A stretch of DNA of 5,069 bases from Thermoanaerobaculia bacterium (GCA_025937035.1 JAICSG010000367.1:1-5069); one strand, 5' to 3'. Shown: positions 1 to 4,752, counted from the first letter of the stretch. Made by a program: numbers and translations. Notes: generated from the sequence alone by a model not told the origin.

Positions 1-513
1 CTCTGCTACGGGCTCGCGGCGCGGCTGAAGCGGCGGGACGTGGGGGTGGAGGTGGTGCACGAGGTGGCGCGGCGGTGCCCGCTGCCGATCAACGAGGAGA
101 CGTCGGTCGCGGCGCAGTCGTGGATCCTCCATACCCAGATCGCCGAAGAGCTGGTGGCCCAGGCGCGGTATCCAGTGGTGGTCTGCGACCGCAGCGTGCT
201 CGACAACTACGTCTATCTCCTGCTCGCCGCCGGACGCCGGGAGGGGCCCGAGCGGCTGGTCGAGTACTGGATCCGGGGATATGACCTGCTGATCCACGTC
301 CCCATCGTGGAGACCTTGAGCCCGGACGGCATCCGCTCCCCCGATCCGGGGTTCCAGCACGCGGTCGAGGAGCGGCTCTCCCACGAGGTCGCCGAGCGGG
401 GGCTCTCCGTGCTGCGGCTCGACGCGGCGGCCCGGCCCGACTGGCTCGACACGGTCGAGCGGACCGCCTGGGAACGGCTGCGCCCGGCCCAGCTCCCCCT
501 GCCGTCACTTTGA
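1..513 (+). CDS. AAA/NadR-like P-loop ATPase, 5'-truncated by window edge
   Basis: The reading frame is open from base 1 (LCYGLAARL...) to a TGA at 511-513, giving 170 residues of a C-terminal portion. The start and the expected Walker A P-loop lie upstream of the window. What is visible fits small AAA_28/NadR-type nucleotide-binding proteins: a VHEVARR segment at visible residues 19-25, a hydrophobic strand ending in CDRS (62-65) that looks like the Walker B/DRS segment of kinase-like P-loop folds, then LDNYVYLLL, a strand LLIHVPI, and a DPGFQHAVEERL helix that resembles the lid/substrate region of the family. These proteins bind ATP or GTP and some phosphorylate small substrates, but no substrate can be named here. 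A GTG at 40 is in frame but would remove conserved sequence, so it is not the start. The stop codon overlaps the TTG start candidate of the next gene (TTGA). Confidence 0.75.
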   Translation, partial: LCYGLAARLKRRDVGVEVVHEVARRCPLPINEETSVAAQSWILHTQIAEELVAQARYPVVVCDRSVLDNYVYLLLAAGRREGPERLVEYWIRGYDLLIHVPIVETLSPDGIRSPDPGFQHAVEERLSHEVAERGLSVLRLDAAARPDWLDTVERTAWERLRPAQLPLPSL

Positions 514-1559
514 AGAGTCACAGCGCGCCCGACCTCCGCTACAATAGGCTCACCTTGGGACTTGAGAACCTTCTTCGCGGGTGGGAGATCTTCTCCCACT
601 TCACCGACGAGCAGCTTGCCCAGCTCGCCCAGCACGCCACGCGCAGCCGGTATCCCGTCGGGACGATGATCGTCAAGGAGGGGGAGGAGACGCAGGAGGC
701 CTACCTCATCGAGAGCGGCGGCATCCGCATCCAGCGCAAGACCCCTTACGGCCACTTCAGCCTGGCGGCCCTGGAGGCGGGCACCCTGTTCGGCGAGACC
801 TCCTTCGTCGACCGCGTCCCCCGCTCGGGCGACGCGGTGACCACCGCCGACACGGACCTGATCACCCTCCATCCGGAGCCGCTGTCGCGCCTGATGGAGA
901 GCGATCCCCGCTTCAAGCTGGCGCTCTACTGGGCCTTCTGGAAGAGCCTGTCGTCCAAGCTCCGGCAGACCAACGACAATCTCACCCGCTTCTTCTCGCA
1001 GACCGGCAAGCCCCCCAGCATCGAGTCGGCCTCCCCTAAGGAGTCGGCGGGGGAGTTCCGCGTCGACCTAGCCTCCAAGCGCAAGCTCTTCCAGGAGCAG
1101 AAGCTCTCCAGCATGGAGATCAACTTCCTGGCGACTCTCTCAAAAGAGCGGAAGTACGGCCCCAACCAGGTGATCTTCCGCGAGGGGGAGATGGGCAACG
1201 AGATGTACGTGGTGCTGGAGGGGCGGGTGATGATCAGCAAGTACATCCCCGGCGCCGGCGAGGAGGCGCTCGCCTTCCTGGAGCGCGGCGGCTATTTCGG
1301 GGAGATGGCGCTGATCGACAACGAGCCCCGCTCGGCCGACGCCAAGGCCCACGAGGGGGGCGCCGTGGTGCTCGTCATCTCCCGCGAGGTGCTGGAGGGG
1401 ATTCTGGACATCCACAAGATCTCGTCGATCCGGCTGCTCACCATCCTCTGCAACCTGGTGGCGAGCCGCCTGCGCGAGCTCGACGACAAGATCATCGGCT
1501 GGTTCATCATCGCCGGCGGCTCCGGAATCTCCTGGCCGGTGCCTCCGCCGATGGCGTAG
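510..1559 (+). CDS. Protein with two cyclic-nucleotide-binding (CNB) domains, no DNA-binding domain
   Basis: 349 codons from a TTG at 510. An alternative TTG at 555 (codon 16) fits the predicted promoter at 517-545 better; neither start has a clear Shine-Dalgarno. Domain 1 (about residues 27-150) runs from IFSHFTDEQLAQL through a jelly-roll to LFGETSFVDRVPRS (residues 93-106), a degenerate phosphate-binding cassette lacking the usual R-(A/S)-A ending. A polar linker (about 160-190) follows. Domain 2 (about 192-325) has a near-canonical cassette, FGEMALIDNEPRSADA (263-278), with E265 and R274 in the positions that contact the ribose and phosphate of cAMP/cGMP in the CRP/PKA-regulatory family. 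No helix-turn-helix, GGDEF or kinase domain follows, so it is probably a stand-alone second-messenger sensor acting by protein contacts. That role is inferred. The last 18 codons are antisense to the mutY 3' end. Confidence 0.85.
   Translation: MKSHSAPDLRYNRLTLGLENLLRGWEIFSHFTDEQLAQLAQHATRSRYPVGTMIVKEGEETQEAYLIESGGIRIQRKTPYGHFSLAALEAGTLFGETSFVDRVPRSGDAVTTADTDLITLHPEPLSRLMESDPRFKLALYWAFWKSLSSKLRQTNDNLTRFFSQTGKPPSIESASPKESAGEFRVDLASKRKLFQEQKLSSMEINFLATLSKERKYGPNQVIFREGEMGNEMYVVLEGRVMISKYIPGAGEEALAFLERGGYFGEMALIDNEPRSADAKAHEGGAVVLVISREVLEGILDIHKISSIRLLTILCNLVASRLRELDDKIIGWFIIAGGSGISWPVPPPMA
517..545 (+). promoter_or_regulatory. Candidate sigma-70-type promoter for the cyclic-nucleotide-binding gene
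   Basis: GTCACA at 517-522 (4 of 6 to TTGACA), a 17-nt spacer, then TACAAT at 540-545 (5 of 6 to TATAAT). The -10 box stands out in very GC-rich surroundings. Expected transcription start is near 552, only about 3 nt before an in-frame TTG at 555. That would make the gene downstream essentially leaderless if the 555 start is used. Prediction only. Confidence 0.45.
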
Positions 1560-2613
1560 CTCCTGGCCTCGGCACCGCCGCCAGCACCTTCCCCACCAGG
1601 GACGACAGGGGGAGGTTGGCCCGCCCGGCCTCGTCGAAGAAGCCGGCGGCCATCCCCTCGCGTACCTCTCCGCCCCAGGCCAGCTCGGCGCGGTGGACGT
1701 CGATCTCCAGGTCGCGGTAGGTGATGCCGTGGCGCACGCCGCCGACCCGGGGGCCGATCGTCCAGCGTCCGCCGTAGCGCCCGGCGAGGACCTCCCCCGG
1801 CTCGCCCGGCTCGGGGACGCCGTCGCGCTCGCGGGTGATCCAGGGGAGCTCCCAGGTGCCGGCGAGGAGGGTGCTGTCATCCGGCCGGCGGAAGAGGAGC
1901 ACTCCGGAATCGTCCTCCACCACGGCCACCAGGAGACGATGGCGCTCGGAATCCCGCTTCACCTTCGGAATCGGGTAGCTCTCCGGGTCCCCCTCGCGGG
2001 CCGCCCGGCAGCCGGAGAGGAGGGGGCAGAGGAGGCACTTGGGGCGGCGGGGGGAGCAGAGGGTGGCCCCGAGCTCCATCAGGGCCTGGTTGCTGTCGCC
2101 GGGGCGCGCCGGATCGAGGAGCTCCGCCGCCTTGGCCAGGAGCTTCTTCCGCGCCGCGCCCGACTTCGGGTCCTCGTCGAGGGCCAGGACGCGGGAGAGG
2201 ACCCGCTCGACGTTGCCGTCCATCACCGGCGTGGCGACCCCGAAGGCGATGCTCGCCACCGCCGCCGCCGTGTAGGCGCCGATCCCGGGGAGCGCCAGCA
2301 GCCCCTCGACCGTGGACGGGAACGTCCCCGCCTCAGCGACCTTCCGGGCGGCGGCGTGGAGCTGGCGGGCCCGGCGGTAGTAGCCCAGCCCGGACCACAG
2401 CGCCAGCACCTCCTCGACCTCGGCCCGCGCCAGATCCTCCACGGCCGGAAATCTTTCCAGGAAGCGATTGTAAAAAGGGAGCACGGTTTCCACCCGGGTC
2501 TGCTGGAGCATGACCTCGGAGAGCCAGATCTTGTAGGGATCGCTCGTCCGGCGCCAGGGGAGGTCGCGCCGGTGCTGGTCGAACCAGGTCAGGAGGGCTT
2601 CAGCCTGCCGCAT
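1507..2613 (-). CDS. mutY: Adenine DNA glycosylase MutY
   Basis: 368 residues, ordinary for the family. MutY removes adenine mispaired with 8-oxoguanine in base-excision repair. Visible in order: LPWRRTSDPYKIWLSEVMLQ (18-37) with catalytic E33; the helix-hairpin-helix LPGIGAYTAAAVASIAFG (108-125); VMDGNVERVLSR (130-141) with catalytic D132; the iron-sulfur ligands C186, C193, C196 and C202 in the canonical C-x6-C-x2-C-x5-C spacing; and a C-terminal Nudix-like 8-oxoG recognition domain (about 225-345) with LLFRRPDDSTLLAGTWELPW (239-258). The FSH loop motif of the recognition domain reads ITY here (I297, T298, Y299). An Arg-rich tail (RRFRSRRR) ends the protein and overlaps the converging gene by 53 bp. 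The ATG at 2611-2613 has no Shine-Dalgarno, but a TAGAAT box lies 6 nt upstream. Confidence 0.96.
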   Translation of the reverse strand: MRQAEALLTWFDQHRRDLPWRRTSDPYKIWLSEVMLQQTRVETVLPFYNRFLERFPAVEDLARAEVEEVLALWSGLGYYRRARQLHAAARKVAEAGTFPSTVEGLLALPGIGAYTAAAVASIAFGVATPVMDGNVERVLSRVLALDEDPKSGAARKKLLAKAAELLDPARPGDSNQALMELGATLCSPRRPKCLLCPLLSGCRAAREGDPESYPIPKVKRDSERHRLLVAVVEDDSGVLLFRRPDDSTLLAGTWELPWITRERDGVPEPGEPGEVLAGRYGGRWTIGPRVGGVRHGITYRDLEIDVHRAELAWGGEVREGMAAGFFDEAGRANLPLSSLVGKVLAAVPRPGATPSAEAPARRFRSRRR

Positions 2614-2619
2614 CGCGTC

Positions 2620-2654
2620 ATTCTAACCGCCTATGCGCGCACGATAGCGGTCAA
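2620..2654 (-). promoter_or_regulatory. Candidate mutY promoter, possibly giving a leaderless mRNA
   Basis: On the minus strand TAGAAT (bases 2625 to 2620, 5 of 6 to the -10 consensus) ends 6 nt before the mutY ATG, so transcription would begin at or next to the start codon. A TTGACC (2654 to 2649) resembles a -35 box, but the 23-nt spacing is too long for a normal sigma-70 pair. Only the -10 element is moderately convincing. Confidence 0.35.
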
Positions 2655-2674
2655 TTTGGCAGACCCGACCGGCC

Positions 2675-2708
2675 AAAAAGAAAGGCTCCCCGCTTTCGCA
2701 GGGAGCCT
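2675..2708 (-). terminator. Intrinsic terminator of proximal sRNA copy (copy A)
   Basis: Read on the minus strand, an 11-bp stem AGGCUCCCUGC / GCGGGGAGCCU (one U-G pair) closes a GAAA tetraloop and is followed directly by UUCUUUUU (2682 to 2675). This is a textbook Rho-independent terminator facing mutY. It ends about 60 nt before the mutY start and insulates mutY from transcription of the upstream RNA. On the plus strand no T-run follows, so orientation is clear. Confidence 0.85.
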
Positions 2709-2887
2709 CTCTCTCCCGGAGGAGAGAGATCTGGGGGGGAGGCCCCATCTCTCCGGTTGGCTATTGTGGCTATACCCCTGTGTGTAGGGGATTTCGGTTG
2801 GGCGAAAGAGGGTGAGATCCGAAGATCTCGAAAGCTGGTGGGATCAAGTTAGGTTGGTCTGGAACCTCCCCCACATCGTTTCCTGTC
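2675..2887 (-). ncRNA. Predicted structured sRNA, copy A (mutY-proximal), sigma-54 driven
   Basis: Predicted about 213 nt: start near 2887 (12 nt past the -12 GC of the promoter at 2898-2913), end at the terminator 2675-2708. Visible structure: closing stem P1 pairs 2872-2861 with 2746-2735 (12 pairs, two of them U-G). Inside are hairpin P2, GAGAUC/GAUCUC with a UUCG tetraloop (2814-2829); P3, UUUCG/CGAAA with a C-rich loop (2792-2807); and P4, CCCCU/AGGGG (2775-2790). After P1 comes an extra 9-bp hairpin with a UCCG tetraloop (2708-2729), absent from copy B, then the terminator. Three CCAACC hexamers lie inside P1. The stems and order are repeated in copy B. No plausible reading frame is shared by the copies. 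I do not recognise the RNA family; function is unknown, with a trans-acting or protein-titrating sRNA most likely. Confidence 0.7.
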
Positions 2888-2897
2888 TTCCACTCTC

Positions 2898-2913
2898 TGC
2901 AACAGCCGTGCCC
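2898..2913 (-). promoter_or_regulatory. Sigma-54 (RpoN) promoter of sRNA copy A
   Basis: Minus strand GGGCACGGCTGTTGCA matches the RpoN consensus TGGCACG-N4-TTGCW at every fixed position except the first. The -24 GG (2912-2911) and -12 GC (2900-2899) are separated by exactly 10 nt, the strict spacing of this class. Predicted transcription start is a G at about 2887. RpoN promoters need an activating enhancer-binding protein, which is not encoded in the window. Its sites would normally lie about 80-200 bp upstream, which here falls within copy B. Confidence 0.7.
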
Positions 2914-2987
2914 GATCTTCCATTCCCGGCTTGGCTGTCGTCTTTCTGATTCCTGAACGCCCTGGGAGCGCCGTTCCCCTCACCCAC

Positions 2988-3023
2988 AAAAGAAAGGCCC
3001 CCCGGCCATCGGGCTCGGGGGGC
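2988..3023 (-). terminator. Intrinsic terminator of distal sRNA copy (copy B)
   Basis: On the minus strand GCCCCCCG pairs with CGGGGGGC (8 bp), continuing past a bulged A into GCC/GGC with a 4-nt loop, and is followed by C then UUUCUUUU (2995 to 2988). It occupies the same place as the terminator of copy A and has the same GGCNUUUCUUUU-like tail, but a different stem sequence. The hairpin has been kept while its sequence changed. Confidence 0.8.
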
Positions 3024-3191
3024 GGCAGGGAGGAGGTTCCTTGCTTTCTGGTTGGCTGTTGGTTGGCTCTACCCCTGAAAAGGGGATCCAAGGAGGGCTT
3101 TCCAAGGATGAGATCGCGTAGGATCTCGAAAGGGATGGGACATGGTTGGCTGGACGGAACCTTCCTCCTCGTGTTCCAACTGATTTGTGCT
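2988..3191 (-). ncRNA. Predicted structured sRNA, copy B (distal), sigma-54 driven
   Basis: Predicted about 204 nt, from near 3191 to the terminator at 2988-3023. Closing stem P1 pairs 3168-3156 with 3040-3029 (12 pairs around one bulged A). Relative to copy A, the third pair changes from G-C to A-U, and two U-G pairs become U-A, so pairing is preserved through sequence change. P2 is the same GAGAUC/GAUCUC stem (3110-3127) with a different 6-nt loop; P4 is CCCCU/AGGGG (3072-3085) with a UUUC loop instead of ACACAC. The P1-enclosed span is 140 nt, against 138 nt in copy A. Three CCAACC hexamers lie inside P1, at least two as AGCCAACC. Copy B carries a direct TCCAAGGA repeat (3087-3094, 3101-3108, plus strand) where copy A has P3. 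No family is recognised. Confidence 0.7.
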
Positions 3192-3201
3192 CTTCTCTAT
3201 C

Positions 3202-3217
3202 TGCAAGTAGCATGCCT
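3202..3217 (-). promoter_or_regulatory. Sigma-54 (RpoN) promoter of sRNA copy B
   Basis: Minus strand AGGCATGCTACTTGCA fits TGGCAYR-N4-TTGCW at all but the first position. GG (3216-3215) and GC (3204-3203) are exactly 10 nt apart. Predicted start is about 3191. The GAAGA block just upstream and the GGCA and TTGCAGA elements are shared with the copy A promoter, whereas the four spacer bases differ, as expected for selection on RpoN contacts. Activator sites would be expected in the rimB leader or early rimB. Confidence 0.7.
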
Positions 3218-3224
3218 GGTCTTC

Positions 3225-3349
3225 GATGAGTGATCCGGACTTCAGGAAAGGCCGGTCCGAACGGTGTTTTCCCTCCGGGCTCCCCGGGGGAGGGTCTCCC
3301 TCCGGTTCTCATTCGTACAAAGGCATACGTTCGAGTGGGAGATTTCTAC
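3225..3349 (+). promoter_or_regulatory. Leader region of the rimB-rimK operon
   Basis: 125 nt between the sRNA B promoter and the rimB start, with no gene. A promoter for the operon must lie here or upstream, but I see no convincing -35/-10 pair. The leader holds CCCTCC (3271-3276), GGAGGG (3289-3294) and CCCTCC (3298-3303), so the central element can pair with either flank. TCTCCC (3295-3300) is also fully complementary to the rimB ribosome-binding site. Regulation by alternative pairing is possible but unproven. Confidence 0.3.
3337..3342 (+). promoter_or_regulatory. Shine-Dalgarno that sets the rimB start
   Basis: GGGAGA sits 7 nt before the ATG at 3350. It selects this ATG over the in-frame GTG at 3230, whose extra 40 codons (Gly/Pro-rich, no family similarity) would run through the promoter and leader region. 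Confidence 0.7.
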
Positions 3350-3850
3350 ATGTCGACGTCAATTTCCCCAGCGGATGAGGCCCGGGGGCTCAAGGAGGGG
3401 CTGACCGTCGGCTGGAAAGAGTACCTGGACCTCCCCACGCTCGGCGTCTTCCGGCTGAAAGCGAAGGTGGATACCGGCGCCCGCACCTCCACCCTCCATG
3501 TCGATTCTCTCCGGGTGTTAGACATTCTGCCCGACGGCTCCGAGCGGGTGGAGATCGATCTCCAGCCCGACCGCCGGCGGCCGGATTGGCGGGTGCGGAC
3601 CGAGGCCCGTGTGTTGCGGCGGATGCGGGTGGTCGATTCCGGGGGGCATCCGGAGGTGCGGCCGGTGATCGAGACCGAGCTGGTGCTCGGCCCCGTGCGC
3701 AAGACGATCCTGGTCACCTTGACCGACCGCTCCGGCATGCTGTTTCGTATGATCCTCGGCCGCAAGGCCCTGGAGGGGGACTTCCGGGTGGACGTCGCCG
3801 CCAAGTACCTGCTCCGCCAGTGGCACCCCCGGAGACCGAGACGCCGATGA
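3350..3850 (+). CDS. rimB: Retropepsin-like / 'ATP-dependent zinc protease' family protein (RimB-like)
   Basis: 166 residues, typical for the small-protein form of this family (Zn_protease domain, COG4067). The family signature is clear: VGWKEYLDLPTLGVFRLKAK (20-39), then VDTGARTSTLH (40-50) with the D41-T42-G43-A44 motif that matches the active-site loop of retropepsin-like aspartic peptidases, and the C-terminal MILGRKALEGDFRVDVA (134-150). Despite the old 'ATP-dependent zinc protease' name there is no ATP-binding motif and no HExxH. In Pseudomonas the rimB product is reported to work with RimK on ribosomal protein S6 glutamate tails; that link is from memory, and the local role is inferred from the gene order. 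It has a Shine-Dalgarno at 3337-3342. Its TGA overlaps the rimK ATG (ATGA at 3847-3850), pointing to translational coupling. The C-terminus is basic (HPRRPRRR). Confidence 0.88.
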   Translation: MSTSISPADEARGLKEGLTVGWKEYLDLPTLGVFRLKAKVDTGARTSTLHVDSLRVLDILPDGSERVEIDLQPDRRRPDWRVRTEARVLRRMRVVDSGGHPEVRPVIETELVLGPVRKTILVTLTDRSGMLFRMILGRKALEGDFRVDVAAKYLLRQWHPRRPRRR

Positions 3851-4752
3851 GGATCGCCATCCTGTCGCGCAAGGCGACGCTGTACTCGACCTCGCGCCTG
3901 ATCGAGGCCTGCCGCCAGCGCCAGGCCGACGTGGCCGTGCTCGACCCGCTGCAGTGCGTGGTCAAGCTGTCGAAGAAGCGGCCGGAGGTCTTCCACAACG
4001 GCGAGCGGGTGACGGGGATCGACGGCGTGGTGCCCCGGATCGGCGCCTCGATCACCTTCTACGGCCTCGCGGTGCTGCGCCAGTTCGAGATGATGGGGGT
4101 CTTCCCCGCCAACGAGAGCCAGGCGATCTCGCGCAGCCGCGACAAGCTGCGCAGCCTGCAGCTCCTGTCGCGCTACGACATCGGCATCCCGCCCACCGCC
4201 TTCGCCCGCCGCCGCGAGGACGTGCGCTCGGCCATCCGCAAGGTGGGCGGAGCGCCGGTCATCCTCAAGCTCCTGGAGGGGACGCAGGGGATGGGTGTCA
4301 TTCTGGCCGAGTCGGTCAAATCGGCGGAGTCGGTGCTCGACGCCATGAGCTCCCTGGGGCAGAACATCCTCATCCAGGCCTTCATCGAGGAGGCCCATGG
4401 CACCGACTACCGGGCCATCGTGGTCGGCGGCAAGGTGGTGGCGGCCATGGCCCGCCAGGCCGGCGAGGGGGAGTTCCGCAGCAATCTCCACCGGGGCGGC
4501 ACGGCCACCGGCGTCCAGTTGGACGAGGCCTATGTAAAAACGGCGGTCCACGCCGCCGAGGTGCTCGGCCTGAACATCGCCGGGGTGGACATGATCCCTT
4601 CCCAGGAGGGTCCCATGGTACTGGAGGTCAACAGCTCGCCGGGCCTGGAGGGGATCGAGGGGGCGACCGGCGTGGACGTGGCGGGCGCGATGATCGACTT
4701 CGTTCTCGCGCGCGCCCCCCTCGGACATCCGCACACCCGGGGACGGGGATGA
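3847..4752 (+). CDS. rimK: RimK, ATP-grasp alpha-L-glutamate ligase (ribosomal protein S6 modification)
   Basis: 301 residues; E. coli RimK has 300 and the two align almost without gaps. RimK uses ATP to add glutamate residues to the C-terminus of ribosomal protein S6 and can make poly-alpha-glutamate. Visible: MRIAILSRKATLYS (1-14), VVPRIGASITFYG (61-73), RDKLRSLQLL (98-107) with K100, ILKLLEGTQGMGV (139-151) with ATP-grasp K141, FIEEAHGTDYR (179-189) with D187, FRSNLHRGG (210-218), and the metal ligands D248, E260 and N262 in AGVDM and LEVNSSPGLEGIE. All expected catalytic residues are present. The start ATG at 3847 overlaps the rimB stop; an upstream in-frame start at 3586 would lie inside rimB in another frame and is rejected. 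The gene ends in an ATGA overlap with the next gene. The last about 12 residues (GHPHTRGRG) are not conserved. Confidence 0.96.
   Translation: MRIAILSRKATLYSTSRLIEACRQRQADVAVLDPLQCVVKLSKKRPEVFHNGERVTGIDGVVPRIGASITFYGLAVLRQFEMMGVFPANESQAISRSRDKLRSLQLLSRYDIGIPPTAFARRREDVRSAIRKVGGAPVILKLLEGTQGMGVILAESVKSAESVLDAMSSLGQNILIQAFIEEAHGTDYRAIVVGGKVVAAMARQAGEGEFRSNLHRGGTATGVQLDEAYVKTAVHAAEVLGLNIAGVDMIPSQEGPMVLEVNSSPGLEGIEGATGVDVAGAMIDFVLARAPLGHPHTRGRG

Larger units (their letters stand above)
2675..2920 (-). repeat. Tandem repeat unit A (promoter + sRNA + terminator)
   Basis: Aligns with unit B (2988-3224) at a nearly constant offset: 304 at the promoter blocks, 295-298 through the core (GGAACCT, GATCTC, GAGATC, TACCCCTG), and 312 at the terminator, where unit A carries an additional hairpin. 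The units are diverged, with conserved islands separated by variable sequence. This indicates an old duplication kept under selection for structure. Confidence 0.75.
2988..3224 (-). repeat. Tandem repeat unit B (promoter + sRNA + terminator)
   Basis: Second unit of the direct tandem duplication described for 2675-2920. Shared islands, minus strand: GAAGA-C-GGCA, TTGCAGA, the P1 strand ending GGUUCC, UUUCGAGAUC, GAUCUC, AUCCCCU, AGGGGUA, AGCCAACC and GCCUUUCUUUU. Between 2921 and 2987 lies about 67 nt of spacer with no clear counterpart upstream of copy B. Confidence 0.75.

Noticed and set aside
1693..2787. Long plus-strand ORF antisense to mutY
   Set aside because: A GC-rich shadow of an unmistakable mutY; composition is low-complexity, with no domain signature.
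2675..2887. Riboswitch/attenuator controlling mutY
   Set aside because: The terminator of copy A lies between the RNA and mutY, but mutY has its own -10 element, and the duplicate ends in its own terminator before another RNA. Independent RNA genes explain both units better.
2675..3191. 6S RNA, in view of length near 200 nt and a closing stem
   Set aside because: 6S folds as one long rod with a central bubble; here several short hairpins sit in a multibranch loop, and sigma-54 promoters would be unusual. A divergent relative cannot be fully excluded without a covariance search.
3246..3307. Possible remnant of a third sRNA copy (AACCGGAG ... GGCCTTTCC on the minus strand with the same 61-nt spacing as in copy B)
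   Set aside because: No P2, P4 or promoter is found upstream, the U-run is broken, and the similarity lies in GC-rich simple sequence. Too weak to list.
2849..3312. Small ORFs in the intergenic gap (2849-3091 minus, 2931-3233 plus, 2980-3312 minus)
   Set aside because: They run through terminators and promoters, have Pro/Gly/Arg-rich products with no family look, and are not preserved between the two tandem copies.
3230..3349. N-terminal extension of rimB from the GTG at 3230
   Set aside because: The added 40 residues are unlike the family and overlap regulatory DNA; the ATG at 3350 has a good Shine-Dalgarno.
3586..3846. Upstream extension of rimK within rimB
   Set aside because: RimK matches E. 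coli RimK from MRIAILSR at 3847 onward; the upstream part is an out-of-frame shadow of rimB.
3346..4734. 462-codon minus-strand ORF across rimB and rimK
   Set aside because: Antisense shadow of two clearly conserved genes; His/Arg/Ala-rich product typical of reverse-strand GC-rich DNA.
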